Program-made: the position numbers and the translations under genes
Assembly (NCBI GenBank): GCA_963969595.1
Contig: OZ018408.1
Coordinates: 11,157,823 to 11,221,822, forward strand
Reading direction: 5' to 3'
DNA: 64,000 nucleotides
DNA from: Neckera pumila
Taxonomy: Eukaryota; Streptophyta; Bryopsida; Hypnales; Neckeraceae
In this document: positions 11,301 through 22,886 of the stretch, one piece after another
Position numbering within the stretch: the first letter of the stretch is position 1
Layout: each line of letters opens with the position of its first letter
Notes under the pieces: model-generated
Databases searched by the model: none
Seen by the model: the letters and a program-made list of their open reading frames with translations, nothing else
Told to the model about the DNA's origin: nothing

Positions 11301-13476
11301 ACTGGAGATACTAATGGGAATTATGGACTGGCTTACCCCTGCGTACCAACACGCCTTCTCGAGGAATAGTAACAATCTGTCATCATTAATACGTCGAGGT
11401 GGAAATTTTTGAGCCTCCCGCGTAGGACCAGAGGCATTCATCCACTTCAGCCACTTGATCTTGTATACTGGGTTGGCCACTGCCGTGGCAATCATCTGGA
11501 GCTTTTCGAGAGTTAACTCCGGAACAGAAAAGAGACTCCAGTGTCTTTCAATCTGCAATCCAACGATTGACCATATTAGGTACCAAACATCAATAAATAT
11601 GAATCAGTAGCACATCCACAAGGATAGAGTCATACCTCCTTTACAAACTCCGGACCGTGCTTTGGGTCTACCACCACAACAATCTTCGAAAGTTTTTGGC
11701 GATAGTTAGCAGTGGACTCCTTGATAGAGATCCTCATTGCCATCGCAACTCCTTCAGGAGTCACCTCATCATTGGAAGTATCTTCTTTGTACTTCCGAAC
11801 TGCATCATCCGTAGCAGCGGAAATCTCTTGCTGGCAATGCCCACAAAACATTTTATATTAAAATACGGTAAGGTCAGAAGGCAAGTCGTGATGAACATCA
11901 TAACAGAAGAAGGTAAAAAATATCAGTTATACCTTGAATATGAATGAGGTGAAGACCTCCAGAGGCATGGAGTACCATTTACTTCGAGTGCTCTGCTTAC
12001 AGGTGAGTACTTCATCAGGATTGAGGAGCTCCATAAACTTCTCGAGCTCCATACCTCCGTACTTCTGCACTCGGTATAAAGTATGCACGAGGTTTGTCTT
12101 GATATGTGAGTTCTCTGTATGCCTGAAATTACAATGTCACAAAAAACATAGCATTCATAAATAATATGTGATTCACAATCTTTAAGAAAATGCATTTCCA
12201 AGTTCAATGACAGAGCAGAAATCATACTTGTTGATATCGTGCATTGCTTGCATGGTTGCTCCAATGCGGTTTCTGGTATCCAGAACGATGGAGTCCACGC
12301 AAATATGCCAAGCTCTCTCCATAGGGTGAAGCCGCATGATATGGTTCATCCAAGCCAATCGTCTGTGATTCCCATCACAGACATAAAACTTGTAGTCTAC
12401 GAGGTGCTTCAAAGCAGGAAGCGACTTCAGTCACATGTTGAATTGGTCATTCACTGAATTCCACAGAGGTCCCCATTCCTCTTTCTCTGAGTCCGTGAAC
12501 ACCGCCGTCTGGCCTCCTTCATCTGTAATTGAGACATAGAACACACGCGCTCCTTCTTCGTATCCGCGACTGAATTGATTTTTGAGCAATATCAAGTCAC
12601 AAGAAAGGGTAGGACAAACCATCAGCATCGGCACCAACCTACACAGCAAAATTCGCATTCGAGAAAGGTCCGAGGTGGTTAACCTCAAACTCGATATCAT
12701 AGAGATCGTGTCCATTGTCTGTGATCTCCTTATGTCGTCCTCCATGTAGCTCTCGGGAACACCGGGTATATGACTCACTCCACGGTCGTCCATGTCCTGA
12801 TCCAAAATCATGGACGTAGTGGATTTGTCAAGGTTCTGCAGTTTTACATGATTCATTGTTAGTGTATGAATCAGTCAAAGAAGAAACAGCTTCTTTTATA
12901 TTCATTACAAGAATTCAATATCTCGTACTAATGAATGCTGATCACAATGGCGGGGCATCATGGGCAGAAATATCATTTTCAATCAAAGTGAAAATATATA
13001 TAGACAACGCTTCATATTGCACAATCGCATGTCTCCGATACAGCATGGTAGTGTCCACAGCAAAAAATTAATACATCATCCTCGCAATCAAATCCGGATG
13101 TGACATCCGCGATGTCATGCTCACATGAGCAAAAATCCTCAGATGACAATGATCCTGATAGAATCTGAACTGTCTCATTTGATCCTAGAGATGTGCAAAC
13201 CGAATCGGGGGTAGGGAGATATCCCCCTCGATGTATATCGTCAATGAATAGATGTCGGTCTCGGAGTAGGCCATTGATGTTTACCCCAGGACTTTGCGCG
13301 GGAACTTCTGGTGCAATGTCAATCGGATGATTTTGCTGCGCCTGCTCCAGTGGCACATGATTAACAATAGCGTCAAGCGCCATAGGCACCGGTGGGTCGA
13401 TGGCATCCTGCAACAACGGCACTGGATGGTCGAAGGCATCCTGAGCCATAGGCAGCTGCGGGTCGATGGGTTTCAC
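8371..13476 (-). pseudogene. ParB-like domain / beta-class DNA methyltransferase fusion, interrupted by two stops
   Basis: Exons read 5' to 3' on the minus strand: 13476-13075, about 12835-12643 (start uncertain), 12569-12228, 12122-11933, 11830-11636, 11552-11337, 11219-10984, 10672-10604, 10519-9858, 9717-9374, 9292-9019, 8917-8710 and 8623-8371. Together they encode roughly 1,200 aa. Exon 1 has proline-rich 12-residue repeats. The third exon carries VCDGNHRRLAW, matching the core of ParB/Srx-type domains. The 10519-9858 exon has a long Lys/Glu-rich coiled-coil-like segment. The next has LIIVDVPEG, in the place of methyltransferase motif IV (normally DPPY), followed by a LHDSGGLLIMYP strand. 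The 9292-8710 pair has GSVIVDCTAAIGSS and HVLAFEADKAIFDA, corresponding to motif I and the acidic SAM-binding strand. Motif IV before motif I is the beta-class order. In-frame stops are TGA at 12431-12433 and TAG at 9455-9457. The first part of the 12.8-12.65 kb exon also needs a frame change or an extra splice. It is probably a decayed copy; the domain calls are inferred by eye. Confidence 0.62.
10673..10983. promoter_or_regulatory. Intron carrying two CTCGGNNCCGAG palindromes
   Basis: This intron of the ParB/methyltransferase gene contains TGTCTCGGCCCCGAAACA at 10703-10720 and CTCGGGGCCGAG at 10861-10872. They match the motif at 8085 and in the 170-bp array. It shows that the palindrome is spread through the non-coding parts of this locus and is not confined to the array. 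Confidence 0.6.
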
Positions 13477-13479
13477 CTG

Positions 13480-15170
13480 AAAGTAATAATTGCACATTAT
13501 ACAATGCCAACATGAAACTCAACCATTGATTTGACTACTGCTACACTTTGATAGAACAATATGACGAAATTGGATTTAGTCTGGAACCAGTACAACCTCT
13601 CATGGTCCAGAAATCACATCCCAATAATCACAGACAGAAAGCAGGAACACAATCTCATAGGTCAACTGATACTCAGAAATAATATTAGGCCAACCTACGG
13701 TTCAGAATCCCGGCTCATGATTTCAGAAGATGGTCTCCAGCAATCTCTCAAGATCTGGACATTGTCAAGATTTTGGCAATTAATGCTTAGCCTTGTACAT
13801 CAGATATGTTCTCTCGGTCCCGAGTCATCTTGGGTGCATGGCAGGGTATACAATGAGAGAGTGCATTCAGGACTCCAAGTGTCATACATGGCTTCACAAA
13901 ATAAGGATATGTTCGTTACACCACACTATAGATTTGAGATTCATCCGAGACTCTCAATGAATGAAATCAAAGGCATCGAGCCAGGGACACGACTCTCGGG
14001 CCCGAGATGTCTACCCCAATTTATCAACTATGCAAAGACCATGATCATTGTCTACTGTTCCTCAGATTCCTTCCACATTTCTAGGCAATGAGACAAATGA
14101 ATAACTGAGCATTAATGCGTTGTCAAGAATTTTTGGCAACCTTGACGGTACTGATAAATCCAAAATCTAATTCGTCAGGCATCCCGAATTCAAGGAATTC
14201 AGCGCAGACCCAATTCCCCGAATTATAATGTCAGCATTGAGATTACATTGAACTTGTATTACACTCCATATATGACATGACATGCTAACTGATTATACAA
14301 ATTCACAGAGGTCCAAATATTCTCCGGCCATGATATCACTGGTTGTCTATAAGCTCGGGGGGTGCATTTAGTGTATCTAATCCAAACAACGTGCGAACAA
14401 AACTTTGTACCCCCTATATTATATCCTAAAATTTAAGTAAATGAAAACAAAAAAAATATGAATATATTCTCCTAATTTGAAAGTTTATGTTTTGAATTAT
14501 TGATATTTTTATTTGCTAATGATAATTAGTTATAAATTTTTGAAGTAAATAGATACACTGCAGAACTGAAAAATAACTTTCACACCCCTATTTTATATCC
14601 TCAAAAATTGTCTAAAAAATGAACAAAAAAATCCTAAAAATAATTCTCTATTGAAAGCTCATTTTGAGTTGAATATTGATGCAATATTCATCTAAATGTG
14701 TTCTCTATAAATATTTGAGTTGAAAAATATGCCATTTTAGGTTCATTTTCAACCTCTTCTAGAAATCATTCCATATTTCATTTGAGTTGGAAATTTTGGC
14801 AATAGAAACCTATAGTCATTACCAAACAATGCTCAAAATTTTAGGTTGAAATTATAGTTTATTAGAAACCACTTGTTCGCACGTGGTTTGTAGTAGTAGA
14901 ACCAAGTGCCCTCCCCGAGTCTATAAGATGTCGCCTTACTGGTTTGGGACAAAGTGGATTTCTCTGCATAGTCATGCCGACAGTACTCGACTCTCGGCAC
15001 CGAGGCTTTTGCCACCATCAGTTAGTCATGCAATCCCGGTTACTCATATTTGAAATGCATATGACCTAGTTTCACAAAATTCATAAATTACTGACCAGTA
15101 CGACTAATTCTGCATTCTATCTAACATGAATTATAAAATCTCTGAGAACTACATGATGTCATCTGGAATT
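13480..15170. other. Non-coding region upstream of the ParB/methyltransferase core, with three palindromes
   Basis: Motif copies are CTCGGTCCCGAG at 13813-13824, CTCGGGCCCGAG at 13995-14006 and CTCGGCACCGAG at 14993-15004. The first two are 182 bp apart, close to the 170-bp spacing of the main array, so this may be an eroded extension of it. A plus-strand frame at 13561-14091 has no protein-like features. The part from 14,400 to 14,870 is plain AT-rich DNA. Confidence 0.5.
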
Positions 15171-16640
15171 TCTACATACCCACGGTATTGCAGATTAGCT
15201 CTCGGTACCGAAAGCTCTACGAGACCGAAGCGGCTTTGCATGTTACGGGAAATTCAATGAAGGGACAGCTACAAGAATTTGAGGTTTAACTACTATAGTG
15301 CTTGCTAGTTCTTCTCCAAATCATATTATGAATGTATAGCTATGCATGACCATCTCTAGGCAGACCATGTCTCGTCCCCGAAAGCTGTACACGACCGAAT
15401 GAATTATGCATGGTAACTAATCCTCAACAAATGCACAAATATCGGAACTCAGGATTTACTTATAGTAATAGTGGTTAGTCATTCCCTCCCTACAATTACA
15501 CTATCAATGCTATGCATGGCCATCGTCGTATGGACCATGCCTCGGCCCCGAGAGCGTTGCGAGACATAACGGATTATGCATGTCATGCAATCCGAAATGA
15601 AAGCACAGATACAGGAACTTGAGATCTCCATATGGTAATACTGGTTACTTATTCCCTAACTATAATTCCTCTATCAATGCTATGCATGGCCGTCGTCATC
15701 AAGACCATGCCTTGGTCCCGACAGCGTTACAAGACAGAACAGATTATGCATTTCATGCAATCCAAAATGAAACCACAGATACAAGAACTTGAGATCTCCA
15801 TATGGTAATACTGGTTAGTCATTCCTTCTCTAAAATATCACTATCAAAGATATGCATGGCCATTGTCGTCAAGACCTTGCCTCGGTCCCGAGAGCGTTAC
15901 GAGACAGAACAGATTATGCATTTCATGCAATCCGAAATGAAAGCACAGATACAGAAACTTGAGATCTCTATATGGTAATACTGGTTAGTCATTTCCTATC
16001 TAAATTTTCACTACCAAAGTTATGCATGGCCGCCGTCGTTATGACAATGCCTCGGTCCCGAGCGCGATACGAGACAGAACAGATTATGCATTCCATGCAT
16101 TCCGAAATGAAAGCACAAATACAAAAACTTGAGATTTCCATATGATAATTCTGGTTAGTGCTTCCCTATATCAATCTATGGTATCCAAGCTATGCACGAT
16201 TGACTTTGGATAGACCATGTCTCGGCTACAAGACCACTCCGAGAAGGAACGGATTATGTATTATATGTAAACCTCAATAGATGATTAGATACAATCACTC
16301 CAAAATTTTGTAGAATTTCACTGGTTAGTATTGCCTTAAATCAGATTAGCTAATCATCGTTGTGCATGACCATCGCTGGATAGGCCAAACCTCGGGACCG
16401 AGAGCTCTACGAGACCGATAGGATTACGCATGAATTGAAATCTTCTTTGTAAGAATAGATACAGGAACTCGGGATTTCCTTGTCATAGTAGTGGTTAGTC
16501 TATCACTAATTCAATTTAGGCAATGAGCACTTAGCAGGACCGTCGCTGCGAAGACCATGATTCGTACCCAAGACGTTACTCTCTCAGAACAGAGTATACA
16601 TACTCCATGAGTCTGTGGGGCACAAAAAATGCTAATAACC
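15171..16640. repeat. 170-bp tandem array, each unit with a CTCGGNNCCGAG palindrome
   Basis: The palindrome core begins at 15201, 15371, 15541, 15711, 15881, 16051, 16221, 16391 and, degenerately, 16561: exactly 170 bp every time. A second landmark, TATGCATGGC, begins at 15341, 15511, 15681, 15851, 16021, 16191 (varied), 16361 (varied) and 16531 (degenerate), again 170 bp apart. Units have diverged by base substitution but show no net length change. Each unit also has ATGCAT-type palindromes either side of the central one. The period is near nucleosome length. It lies on the 5' side of the ParB/methyltransferase gene, possibly within its first intron. Confidence 0.93.
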
Positions 16641-17203
16641 TGTAATCGGGAAAAGCAGTGAAAGGACCGAGACCAAAATCTGAGTGAACTAGCCTAGCAC
16701 ATTTGACTGACACACCTACTATAACACAATCAATGACTACAAATATACAGACTCTGTCCGATGTCTGAACAGATTCTCAATTAGTTTCCTTGATTCCTGT
16801 TTCGCGTGAACTGCACTCTCTTATGATATGCATACTAGTGAATCCACAGAGCCCTCTCTCGGGACCGAGGCAACCCCACAAGCGCAGAAGTCTTCACCCG
16901 TTAGCTGTGAGAGAATGATCAGATAACCAAATCCTTAACTTTCTTTCGAGGGTCCGCACCCAAAAGTCTCGCAATCTTGACCCGCCGCCCCTAACTTATA
17001 CTGCTGCTCGTTAATTGCTCTCCCACATTGTGACTGTGATAAACCAAATCGAAATTGATAATTACAATTCTCTTGTCTAATGCTTGGACTGTAGCAATCC
17101 TGATGCAAATCCCGATCCTATTTTGGCGGCCTTATGAGATCTCAGAAAGGTTTGAGAGAGTGAAGATATTTCAAGACCAGAGCATCACGCGAGAGACCTT
17201 AAC
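16641..17203. other. Spacer with a final palindrome copy
   Basis: CTCGGGACCGAG at 16858-16869 is the last clear copy of the motif, 297 bp beyond the last array position. The remainder shows no gene. Confidence 0.5.
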
Positions 17204-17324
17204 CTTGTTCAACAGAAAACGAAGGATGTTGTACCTCATTCGCAGTCGAATCCGCCTCCCTACCAGGTGCTTCCCTTTCTTCGTCTCCAAGCTTCCCGCG
17301 GCGCAGTCGAAGATTGCGCGACAT
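17204..17324 (-). CDS. Candidate first coding exon of the ParB/methyltransferase gene
   Basis: On the minus strand an ATG at 17324 opens a frame beginning MSRNLRLRRGKLGDEEREAP, a basic then acidic N-terminus. It runs to a possible donor (CAAG|GTTAAG) at 17204/17203. The segment is G+C-rich compared with its flanks, as expected for a first exon. If it belongs to the gene, the 170-bp array lies in a 3.7-kb first intron. The phase at this donor does not match the exon at 13476, so either a further exon is missing or the link is wrong. Confidence 0.3.
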
Positions 17325-18755
17325 GATAAAAGTAGTCGCAATGCACAAACCCGTGTTCCAAACGTCACACACCCAACGAGTAAGCATGCATCAATGCACG
17401 AAAGCAACGCCTGGGAAGGTCGGTGGCGGACTACTCTCAAGCCTCGCGGCGATGTGTGCCTGTTTAGGGTTCCTGTGGGCCGTTTTCTTCAGATCTAGGA
17501 GTGGGGTTTGCAAGGGCAGTCCGGGTATACGACTTCCCGATTCTATTCCGGGTATGGACTTCTCGTTGACGGGGTACGGTATAAGGTGACCTGGGAAATG
17601 AAGGTTACATTTGGCTTCTGAGTTTTGTTTTGTCTATGCTGAAGAATTGGTAATCCTTATTTCTTTATTTCTAATTCTTGGCTGTGCTTACTAATCCCGC
17701 GTATAGCTAAATTAATTTGAGGGTGTCTTAGTGTAGAGGTACTCATGCCAATTGTAGCCATACATTGGAGTATACCTATTTTTTTAGGAGATCCTTCGTC
17801 AAGAATTCTTGATATTTCTGAATTCCTTAGAGGTATATGCAACAAGAGTTGATTGAAATATTAAAAAAATTTGAGTATTCTGATGTAATCTATTCAAGAG
17901 AGTCAAGAGCAAGTGCAATATCCATGAAGAATTCGGCGACATATGCCATTTTTCATGGAATGTCAGAATACTCTCTTATATATAAGAACATTAATATGGT
18001 GGTGAGCACTATGACATGTTTCAGAATTGCAGATGCTCCAGACAGTCTAACACCATTGCTAATCTCTCCACTAGTGTCAGATTAGATATTTATAATGGGG
18101 GAATACGCTGTCATGTATTTCTTAGGTGTCCACTATGGATCAACTGCCCTTAACTGTGTGGTTTTCGCTCAAAGGACGGTCATTAATTATATGTAACTTC
18201 TTAGAATGTAATTATATTCAAAATCACAATCGACCGGCGGCAGTTCAACGTGTCACAGATTATACTACTAGCCCTTTTTATAGTACATGGGCTCCGTATT
18301 GAAGCCTATTGCGACTCCTTGAATATTTGTTTCATAGACCACTGACACTAACACTAACATTAGTGAATCAAATGTGCTCGCTGGGAGGCGGCGTATAATT
18401 GAGTCATACGCATAATTTTGAATTTGAAAGGGCTTGGCATTCACTTAACCGTCATGTGTATACGGTGACTGGTCGCAAAGGTATTCCACCAAGCTCTTTA
18501 CCTCTAATTAATCAAGTTTTATTGCCTTCTTGAATTATAAACGTTTTCCTGATTGAAATGATGAGTATCACCATGTTGTCAACTCTTCAGTGCAAATGGC
18601 TTTCATGATGTCTGCTCCCGGTTAGTTAGTCTTGTGTATTGGGTCTATGGTTTCTGTGATGCAGTGATGTTCTTGTTTTATCTCTTCTAGAAGCAGTACT
18701 GTATATTGTCGCGATCAGTTTCATCTGGTCTCGTTGAGATGGTAGACTTCAGGAC
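17325..18755. other. Intergenic region between the two minus/plus gene relics
   Basis: The G+C-rich part (17325-17590) contains two near-direct repeats of a CGGGTATNGACTTC-type word (about 17523 and 17551) and could be a promoter for the minus-strand gene. From 17600 to 18755 the DNA is AT-rich with no convincing exon. Confidence 0.35.
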
Positions 18756-21700
18756 ATGGTTGTTGTGAAGGCAAATGGTGAAGGCGTACCCTTGATTTTT
18801 TGTGTAAGCCAAGATGGATTGGCAACAGTTTCGGCAGCTCGCTTGGGTCTTTGGTTTCAATTTACAGCAAGCTCGATCCATGTTGACGAAGACGTACTTG
18901 ATTGCGACTCAGGAGAACTTATGCACACCATAGGACAAGTGCCTGCTTCGATTGGAGAGGACATTTCTTGGAACTTGAAGCCAGGAAAATATAGAGCATA
19001 TGGGGTCCCTTGCCACGAGAATGAAGCTTCTGTAGACTTACAAACACAGTGTTGGTCCTCCTTGTTGTCGTCTAGGAAGCCTCCTCTGATACATATTAAG
19101 ATAGAACAAAGCCCCCCCAATGTCACTGTCCTTAGTTTTGACTCAGATACGACCTCTCCTGAACCTCTCTTGAGTACACACACTCCCTCTCCGACGACGA
19201 CATTCCCCCCGCTTACTAGCGTGAAGTCACCAGTCATTGAGTTCGAAAATGACTTAACAGGATCCGTAGCATCAATCATTCAATGCTTGAGAGGTTTAAG
19301 GAACTTCAAGGGCTGTACGAATGTGTTGGCGAAAATTGATTATGACCAGATTCGCATTCAGAGAGTGACCGATTTGCCTCCAAGTTTTAACGGCGATCTC
19401 ATATTTGAGCTACCGCCACTAGATAGTGGGTCCTCTTCTTCTCATGCTCGGCAGATGATTGGGATGGATAAAAGATACGATGGCCATGTTTGGTCAAAAA
19501 CCGTCACTACGAACATCACTAATCGTATGGGATTGTCGTTTCGCACTTCCGTTTGTATAGGGCATCTTAGATGCATGAACAGTAATTGCGAGTTCCTCAG
19601 TCGGGTTCACCGAATCAGAACTATGAATGAATTGGAATGGGAAGGACTGTGCCCCACGGCACTTGATGTTGGACAATCGCACCCTCTTGGGTCATCCTTG
19701 GTTTGCAAAATTTGTAAGGAACCTCCAAGTTGTATTGCGAGGTGTTCTGTGAGAGTATACTATGTCATCGGCAACTGCAACATGACCCAAGCCTTTGTAC
19801 ATTTAGGCATTCATGAGCATCCCGTAAAGGAGGAAGAATTGAGAGACATGAAGGACCTTACTCGATCTCTTATTGGGCAGCAGATGGAGAAGACACCGAC
19901 TGCCACAAATTCTTCCATCGTCCTTGAGGCTACAAAAGAGTTGCTTGGGGACCTTCTCTTGCGTCCTGTTGAGATGATGCCGAAGACAATGGACTTTGCC
20001 GAGCTGGTACCAGTTTTAGACAAGTGCAAGTACTTCAGCTCTCCAAGTATACAAAATGAGGTAACTTCTTTTAAGTATTTGAGGAGGTTCGGAGTCATCG
20101 ACAGCATTACTAAGTTGAGGGGTTCCAGTACTTGGGCTTTCGTTCAGGAGAGCAAATTCCCTGGTCAAGGAACTGATGCTGATAAAGTATTTGCGTTTAA
20201 GATGTCCGAAGTAGGTCCGGGAAGTGGAGTGGACTTAGTGAAACGCATGCAATTGGGCGGTGACCTGGAAGATGCATGGATAATGTTTGATCATGTAAAA
20301 CGTGTTAAGGAGTGGACGACTATGGCGTGCCATGTCTATGATTCTTTATATGTCGAGTTATGACAATCGCTGTTTGCGACATGCAATCAGAAGATTGTGC
20401 AGCCCAGATTCTGTTTTGGCAAAATTTGAATTCCGTTCTTGAGAGACACAGTGTACCTTAGACTCAATTTAAGGGATTCATGGCTGACAGTGCTCAAGCA
20501 AACTGGAATGCTGTGAGGATGATTTATGGATTGGGGGACATCAACGTGCCAATGGACAATCGGGAAAGGACTTGCCTGTTTCATTGGACTCAATCGATGG
20601 AGAAGCATACCAAAGCTGAAATTCGTGGTGACCTACAAGACCAACATCGACACCTTTGCAAACAATACAAGAATGTTGTTTCACCGGAGGAATCTGAAAC
20701 CCGTTACTTGGCTATCAAGGCTTGGTGGCTATCATTGGGTGCTACAACGGTAGAAGGCTTGCATCGACTCGAGTTGTGGCTCTCATTTTGGCATTTCCGA
20801 TATCGACAATGGGGCGGCTTCATGCAACTTGTAAGTGTCTTGTAAGTGTCTTCATTAGACTAGTTCAATAGCATTTAAACTTATAATCAAATGGGAACTG
20901 TCGGGGCGGAATTGAGTCATCCGCTAATATTGATTCGTGTCCCTAAACCAGCCTATTTATAATGCTCAGTCGATGGTCAGAGTGATAGACAAGACAGACT
21001 TCCATGGTCCAATTATTAGATTTCCATTTCCATGGGCTGGTGTCTAACAAAACATATGCTCAGAAATCCTTGCTTGGGTCGCTCGCCATATGTGTCGTCT
21101 CGGGTCCAAGATTCATTTCTCGGAGGCTCTGGAAATGACTTGTAGGTCATGCTGCATTATGTGACTTTGGTGCAATGGTCGGTAGTGGTCCTCGAATTGT
21201 CCTATCGGGGCCTATAGAATAGTAATATTTGGGTTTGTCATGGCCCCATTCTACCCTTCTTCCATGCAACTATTGTGGAGTGGTTATTTGTAAGTGTAAA
21301 TGATCATAATAAAATTCCATACCCTAAACCCCCTAACCACATTTATGGCACTTTCTAGAACAACTGTTTGCATGTCTCCTTCTATGAATCCCTAAACCTT
21401 TACTTTCTTTCGGTAGAATCTCAGCAAAATTGAGCTTGCAGAAATGCTGTCGTGCAATCTGGCAGAGACGGTATACAATAAGTGGCTTCAACAATCTGGT
21501 AATCGTGGTAACGACTTGTACATAGCCACTGTTGACGACTTCGTAAGAGCTTTCATGCAAATGGTTAGGTACTACCAGTATTTAAAAGGAAACAAACCGG
21601 GGACAGGACCTGGGAAGGAAGAGCTGTTACTTCGAGTTGCTCAACGATCGGCTGTGCGGACCGGAAATCCAAAGGTCCTTACACAAGCTGTATCTAGCGT

Positions 21701-22886
21701 CTCAGGTGTTGAGGAATTTGTGAACAGAGAGCCTCATTTGGAAGGTGAAGAAGTATTTGGATCCCAAATACTTAAGGCGGACATGCCATTGGGTTGCAAG
21801 CACGATTCTCATAGACCGGATAAGGTTAATTTTTCCTATCCTCGCATCCAAACAAGATTGTACAGAGGCTCGTCAAGTGTTCCCTATTTAAACACAATTA
21901 TAGAAGACTTGTCGCACAGGGAAGATGCAGACATATTGGAAGCAATGGAAGCTGAAGAGAATCTAGGACAAGAGAGAAGCAAATTGTCTTCACATGCGAC
22001 AGCAATTCAAGAAAGTGACTGTGACGAAATGGAGTGGCACATAGCAAGACTTCCGAAAGCATCTGCAAAGGCTTGCTTTGCACTACAAGCAGTATCCAAG
22101 AAGAAGTGCATTGCCAAGATTGTCCAGAACAACGTTGCCATAGCAGCACCCACTTATACAGGTATGATGGTCAATTACAGAAAGAATGGGAATGATAGGA
22201 TGGAGTTCTTCTTTTGCAATGACGACATTGAAAGATGCGTGAAGGGAACCAAACGAAAATGGGTGTTGTCCCGTCTTTCCATTCCTTCCATTTGGCCAGT
22301 GAAAAGGGGCACTACTCTGTCCAAAGCTGAAATTCTAGCTCTGGAAGTTGCTGGCTTTCGACTCCCACAACGTGAATTGATTTCACCACGGAGACTATTT
22401 GGTGGAGAGCCAGGGATAGATTTAGTTTCTGCCTACTTTGTTCCCTCGTCCGCAGACGACCACCCCAAAATTCGATTAGGAAAATTGATTCGCCGGAATT
22501 CGAAGGCCCCTTCCACAGAACAAGCTAACAATTGTGCCTCTGCCGTGACCTTGAATGCACACATTCATCGAGTGACCATGGTACCTCACCCTGGTTTTGG
22601 CTGTGTAGTTTGTTTGAATTCAGGGGTGGAGCCACAGGCTCAGCAATATATGCTTACAATTTCTTCGTTCCCAAACTGCAATTGCCCTTACTTCAAGGAA
22701 ATGGCACGAAAAGCATTGGGGAAGCGAGGACAATGGGCAAATTGCAAGCATTTATATTTTGTATTCACAGTCATTTGCAATTTGCAATCTACCGATGATG
22801 TCTTCATTCATTCTCCGAGTTTTAGTTTTAATGAAGTCAAGCGAGTGCTTCTCAGCGGGATACTGAATAACTTAGATTTGAACTAG
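18756..22886 (+). pseudogene. MULE-like transposase gene with N-terminal GCM/WRKY-like and C-terminal SWIM zinc fingers (decayed)
   Basis: Three blocks make one protein. Block 1 (18756 to about 20355) has an N-terminal domain and a Cys/His region (CIGHLRCMNSNC ... VHLGIHEHPV) like the GCM/WRKY-type fingers of some Mutator-like transposases. Block 2 (about 20361-20830, shifted by one frame) carries MTIAVCDMQSED and then GFMADSAQANW, whose Asp residues fit the first two acids of a DDE transposase core. An in-frame TAG lies between them, at about 20457-20459. The conserved LWLSFWHFRYRQWGGFM stretch follows. An intron of about 586 bp (20831-21416, GTAAGT...GGTAG) joins in phase to block 3 (21417-22886). 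This ends in CNCPYF ... WANCKHLYFVF, the CxC...CxH pattern of a SWIM zinc finger. The frameshift and stop make the copy inactive. The ATG at 18756 is the first after an in-frame stop. Terminal inverted repeats were not found. Confidence 0.78.

Noticed and set aside
13561..14091. A 176-codon plus-strand frame spanning two palindromes.
   Set aside because: Residue composition is not protein-like, and it lies in repeat-related non-coding DNA of the palindrome region.
15171..16640. The 170-bp array considered as a CRISPR array.
   Set aside because: Repeats fill the whole unit with no short-repeat/unique-spacer pattern, and the genome is eukaryotic.
17055..17498. A 147-codon plus-strand frame.
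   Set aside because: It has no protein-like motifs and overlaps the better minus-strand exon candidate. The frame is favoured by local G+C content.
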